This document shows positions 60,510 to 64,000 of a DNA stretch of 64,000 bases, in pieces (the stretch's first letter is position 1; every line of letters starts with the position of its first letter). Source of the DNA: Typha latifolia. Lineage: Eukaryota > Streptophyta > Magnoliopsida > Poales > Typhaceae. Both the position numbers and the translations under genes were made by a program. The notes below the pieces were generated by a model that was not told the origin of the DNA, did not search any database, and saw nothing but the letters and a program-made list of their open reading frames with translations. The stretch spans positions 16,518,704 to 16,582,703 of the forward strand of contig CM034099.1 in assembly GCA_019914945.1 (NCBI GenBank), written 5' to 3'.

Positions 60510-60884
60510 TCACACTCCCACACGCGAAGAGACGGCGAACCGCGCCGAGAACCCTCGCGCCAAATTCTCGAGCTCGACGGACGCCGACCCGTCGTCAAAA
60601 TTCTGCGCGTAGGTGTAGGGGTCGTACGGCCCGTGCTTCCTCGGCGCCGGCTTCATCATCCTCTTCTTCTCTCTTACAACCCTCTTCCAGATCCGTAACC
60701 ACCGCGTCCTACTGGACGGCGCGGCCGCCGCCGACGACGACGACGTTCTCTCTAGTGGTTGGAATCCGGTGCCGTAATCTTGCACCAGCGTTCGCCTCAG
60801 CCCTGCAATGCTCCAGCGAGTACTGCACCAGATGCCGTCGCCGACTACTGCAGGCCTTGTCTGGAGACTGGAGCTGTGGTCCAT
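60510..60884 (-). CDS. Small plant-specific NFDDG-motif protein
   Basis: Single-exon minus-strand gene of 124 aa, GC-rich against its surroundings. The start MDHSSSLQTRPAVVGDG has a good context (CCCATGG). The conserved C-terminal half reads RWLRIWKRVVREKKRM, then GPYDPYTYAQNFDDG, then ELENLARGFSARFA. I recognise this as the signature of a family of short, uncharacterised plant proteins with W..(I/L)W+.(I/V)+REK+R, YDP.(S/T)Y..NFDDG and (S/G)FSARFA motifs. The N-terminal half is serine-rich and probably disordered. No signal peptide or membrane helix was seen. A TATA-like run lies about 55-65 bp upstream. Biochemical function is unknown to me; I would not infer one. Confidence 0.75.
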   Translation of the reverse strand: MDHSSSLQTRPAVVGDGIWCSTRWSIAGLRRTLVQDYGTGFQPLERTSSSSAAAAPSSRTRWLRIWKRVVREKKRMMKPAPRKHGPYDPYTYAQNFDDGSASVELENLARGFSARFAVSSRVGV

Positions 60885-60938
60885 GGGTTAACGCTTCTTT
60901 TGATTTCTTAGGAGGAGTTCCACTGTGTGGGAGAAGAC

Positions 60939-60950
60939 TATATATATATA
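60939..60950 (-). promoter_or_regulatory. TATA-like run of the NFDDG gene
   Basis: TATATATATATA lies 55-66 bp upstream of the start codon on the minus strand, which places transcription initiation about 25-30 bp before the ATG. A GT-repeat lies directly upstream, so it could be a simple repeat that merely looks like a TATA box. Confidence 0.45.
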
Positions 60951-61024
60951 TGTGTGTGTGGAGAGAGAGACATGTTCGATTCGGATTTGCAAAAAGAAAA
61001 CGGGGATGTTTTTGCAAATGTTAG

Positions 61025-62478
61025 GTATATATGCAGGAAAGCCCATTATATTTGATTATTTGAACGAGCTCTATAAGGGCAAATGAGGTAAGTTATAGTA
61101 ACAAGGGCAAAAAAAAAATATAGGTCGTTATATGGAAGGGAAAAGGGATCCAAGTTGGCGCCTAAGATTTAGCTGATTAGGGTGAGATGAGGTGGTCAAC
61201 TTGGCATAAGCCCATTAATGGTGGATTTGATTGGGCCCATGGGCCAATAAGAGATGAGCTGTTAAGTGGGTCAGGCTCAGGATAATGACACCTGGAATGA
61301 CGCCTCCTGTCCGACGTGGGTCAGTTGATTGGCTCGTCTTGAGATGTGGTCCTGACCAGGATCAGGCTAATTATTTTCCAGTCTTGGTTTGAAATTAGTT
61401 TGGAGCTCTTAAGCTCCAAAGCACTGTGAATAGATTTCGAGACAAGCCATTTATACACAGACTCAAAGACTAATTCAAACTGGAATCAAGCTTAGAAGTG
61501 TATCTTGAGTGGTCTACATTTTACAAAATCAAATTAAATATATAATTAAATTGAACATTATCGAGCTAAGAATAATTGAGCCTTATTGATCTGAGCTCGA
61601 GTCAGTTTGATTATTTTGACGGTCACAATAAACCTAAATCATACTCTATAGCAGTCTAGTAATGTGTGTGTGTATATATATGCAAAAGCTTGTCCCTCAA
61701 AGTGAAAAATCATTTCCTCTTATCTCCCTTTCACACATAAATTAGTTTCAAAGAAACATCTTTTAATAAAGAACTTTAGGTTTGGAAAAGAAAAAGAAAT
61801 TGCTAATCAAATGGATTTCTCTCTTTGGTTTTCAAATTACAATCTTGCTCTCTTATTTCTTAATCATATCGTTAAAGATATGATATACATTATTAGTTTC
61901 TTACCTAACAGTTTTAGTTTTTAGGGTAACTAACTATCTATCGTAATACTAGAGCTAGTTTTTATTAAGGTTATGGGAGTTCATAAGACGCTTCGACTTG
62001 AACTTCATGACCTATCTTCGAAATGGTTACGGAGAAAATTACATGATATTTTGATGTTTGAGGGCTTAGCTTAATAATTTGGTTTGATAGCTTGTTGTTA
62101 CGGTGACTTGAAAGAGCATCTCAATAACATTTAACTTAGAGTAATAGCTAAGCAATGGCTTAGTATGTTGACTAATATTTTTAATAAAGCATTTGGATCA
62201 AGAAAAGATTAGCCCTTTGTAAAGTTTATATTTAGCTATTTTGATAGAATTTGTTGAGTATAAAAAGAATCTCTGCTAAAAATAATTGTCATTTGCATAA
62301 TATGAATGTGTGTAGTGTTATAGATACTATGACAAGAGCACCATTTTCTCATACTACAAAAATAAAACAAAAGAGTGGCTTACTGCATGAAAGATGATTC
62401 TAATCTGGCTGTCAATTCCAGCTGAAACACCCTCACCATCAGCGGCATGTCCTACCAGACAGAACGTATTACTTGCAT
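61025..62478. other. Intergenic DNA
   Basis: This region holds a GGGCCCATGGGCC palindrome near 61234 and GAGCTCGAG-type motifs at about 61560-61610 that recall the family B transposon ends, but no paired end was found. There is no coding signal. The end of the SAMC transcript probably lies at 62.35-62.47 kb. Confidence 0.45.
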
Positions 62479-64000
62479 TCACTCTTGTTTTGGAGGTTCA
62501 GATTTAGAAGAGTCCCGTTGAGAAAGTAACAGCTTTGTCCTCTCTAGTACACCGAAGAAGATGGAACCGCCGATGCCGATCCATAACACTCTTGGTCCAA
62601 TACCCTACCAAGAAAACAAATAACAAGGAATTAACGGTCTCCATAACACAAGCAGAATGATATTACAGGTCAAATGTCCATTGGTTGGACAACAGACCAA
62701 GTAACACTCAGTTTATTATGTTATCTAGACTCAAGTGGACCTGGTCTCCAATTTATCGAGTATCCAATCGTTTTAGTTGCAGAAACTGAATAAGGACAAT
62801 CAGAAGCCATAACAATGACACACACACACACACACACACAAAAAAAAACAAAGTGCCACAATAAGTTAATTGCTTCTACTATCTATAGCCGCAGAAATTT
62901 CATCCACCAAACTATGTTCACCATGTACATTACATTAGCTATGTATCATTCAGCAATTTATACATCAGGGACAAAAAAATTATCACAAATGAGGAAGCTA
63001 CCAAGCAAGTAACCCTACTGATATTCATGGAAATGCAGAGGCCTATTTATAAGCCAGTTGAAAACATAACAATGTCTCCTTGGCAAATATATTGATTGGG
63101 GTATTTAGGGCAATGGCACTTGATAGACAACCATGCGCTTTTCATAAATCCTAATACACCCTAGTTTGCTCAAAAGCCGCAGAAAGAAGCAAGATAACAT
63201 GCCCATACCTTCAAGAAAGCAGCTGGACCCTCTTCTCTAAGAATTGTCTGAGCACAATTAAGGAGCCCGGTGTATTGGTTTTGAGAGCCCTGCATTTGAA
63301 GTAAACAAATTAAAAAATCATCCAAAAGGTTCTTATCAAGGAAGAACTTGAAAAATAAGACCACTCGACCTGAACCATCAATCTCGTCTTCATTACATCG
63401 AGGGGAGTTGTTATAGCTCCAGTTACTGCACCTGAAATGGGTTTTCTTTTGTCATAAGAAGGCACATGCAAAAAGACAAAAAAAGAACATCTTATCCTTC
63501 CATGTACAAGTTACACTTTGTTGAGATGAAAACCATGTATCAGGGCAGTAGCTTCCTTAGTGATTTCAGGACAAGCAATAGCACAAGAAATAAGGACCAT
63601 GACAAGTATAAGTTCTCACTTAACAGCAAAGATTAAAGAAAAATAACTTTGGCAAACGAAAACCTTTGGGTGTGAAACTTACTTTTTGAGTTATTGCAAG
63701 AAATCTGAATTGTCAAAAAAGGGGAGAAAAAGGAGAAGAAATTGATGTAGAGTTGTCTGTTAAAATACAGAAAAACGATAAAATCCAGGAACTGAGAAAT
63801 TTCAATTTTTGCAGTGTATGCAAAACCAAAAGGTATAGAAACAGGAGTATGAAAAAGGATTTCCGCCTACCAGCAAAAGCACCGATGACAGCATTCTCTG
63901 GATCATTTAACTCCCTTTTCGCCTGCATGAATTATTAAAATAAAGGGACAAAAGAGGATTAATATGATCTTACAAATCCTTCCAACTGTCTATTTTCACT
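62479..64000 (-). CDS. SAMC1: S-adenosylmethionine carrier (SAMC), C-terminal exons only
   Basis: Partial gene: its 5' part lies beyond the right edge of the window. Visible exons on the minus strand are 63922-63871, 63431-63370, 63289-63209 and 62604-62479 (stop TGA at 62481-62479), which join in frame to 106 codons. Seen: LNDPENAVIGAFAGAVTGAI, TTPLDVMKTRLMVQ with the mitochondrial-carrier signature Px(D/E)xx(K/R), then YTGLLNCAQTILREEGPAAF and LKGIGPRVLWIGIGGSIFFG. GIGPRVLWIGIGGSIFFGVLE is the third-repeat signature I know from SAMC1/SAMC2. Those carriers import S-adenosylmethionine into plastids and mitochondria in exchange for S-adenosylhomocysteine. The tail after the last helix (LSQRDSSKSEPPKQE) is short and charged. 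The three-repeat architecture cannot be checked here. Confidence 0.88.
62819..62840. repeat. (CA)n microsatellite in SAMC last intron
   Basis: A CA tract of about 22 bp followed by nine A residues. Confidence 0.85.

Overview
This is nuclear DNA of a flowering plant. The evidence is multi-exon genes with GT-AG introns, plant-type gene families, plant L1-like LINE relics and many small inverted-repeat transposons in AT-rich intergenic DNA. Protein similarity as I remember it, and the contrast between GC-rich first exons and AT-rich introns, suggest a monocot outside the grasses; that is an inference held with low confidence. No rRNA, tRNA, CRISPR or bacterial-type feature was seen.

Layout. 1-4.5 kb: an in-frame tandem repeat, then a badly decayed LINE on the minus strand. 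5.49-10.24 kb (+): the Golgi Qa-SNARE SYP32, 5 exons, 340 aa. 12.35-17.20 kb (+): a lysine-rich conserved plant protein of unknown function, 3 exons, 311 aa, with three transposon relics in its first intron. 17.7-20.9 kb: a LINE 3' end with its poly-A tail, then a composite DNA transposon with another element nested in it. 22.1-37.6 kb (-): coatomer subunit beta' (COPB2), 24 coding exons, 911 aa, with a second possible C-terminus made by an alternative 3' splice. 38.0-45.1 kb: a LINE RNase H relic, three inverted-repeat elements and one unassigned 183-codon ORF. 45.61-49.26 kb (+): a SULTR3-type transporter closest to the SULTR3;4/SPDT clade, 13 exons, 653 aa. 49.87-52.79 kb: a gene-capturing transposon carrying a MATE transporter pseudogene, with a second transposon carrying a receptor-kinase fragment inserted in its right terminal repeat. 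53.17-58.32 kb (-): an HSP70-14/15 (HSP110-class) chaperone, 9 exons, 843 aa. 60.51-60.88 kb (-): a small single-exon plant-specific protein with a YDP...NFDDG...FSARFA signature. 62.48 kb to the window end (-): the last four exons of a mitochondrial-carrier-family S-adenosylmethionine transporter (SAMC), which continues beyond the window.

The genes do not form an operon or pathway cluster. SYP32 and COPB2 both act in Golgi traffic, but they lie 13 kb apart on opposite strands and I attach no meaning to it. All exon coordinates were derived by hand, by matching reading frame, GT-AG sites and protein family continuity; each complete gene closes in frame.

The most notable material is the mobile DNA. 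One terminal-inverted-repeat family has three members here with 9-bp or degenerate flanking duplications. A second, rich in GAGCTC-type motifs, has two members that each enclose gene-like sequence. The nested MATE/kinase structure at 49.9-52.8 kb is the best candidate for an undescribed system.
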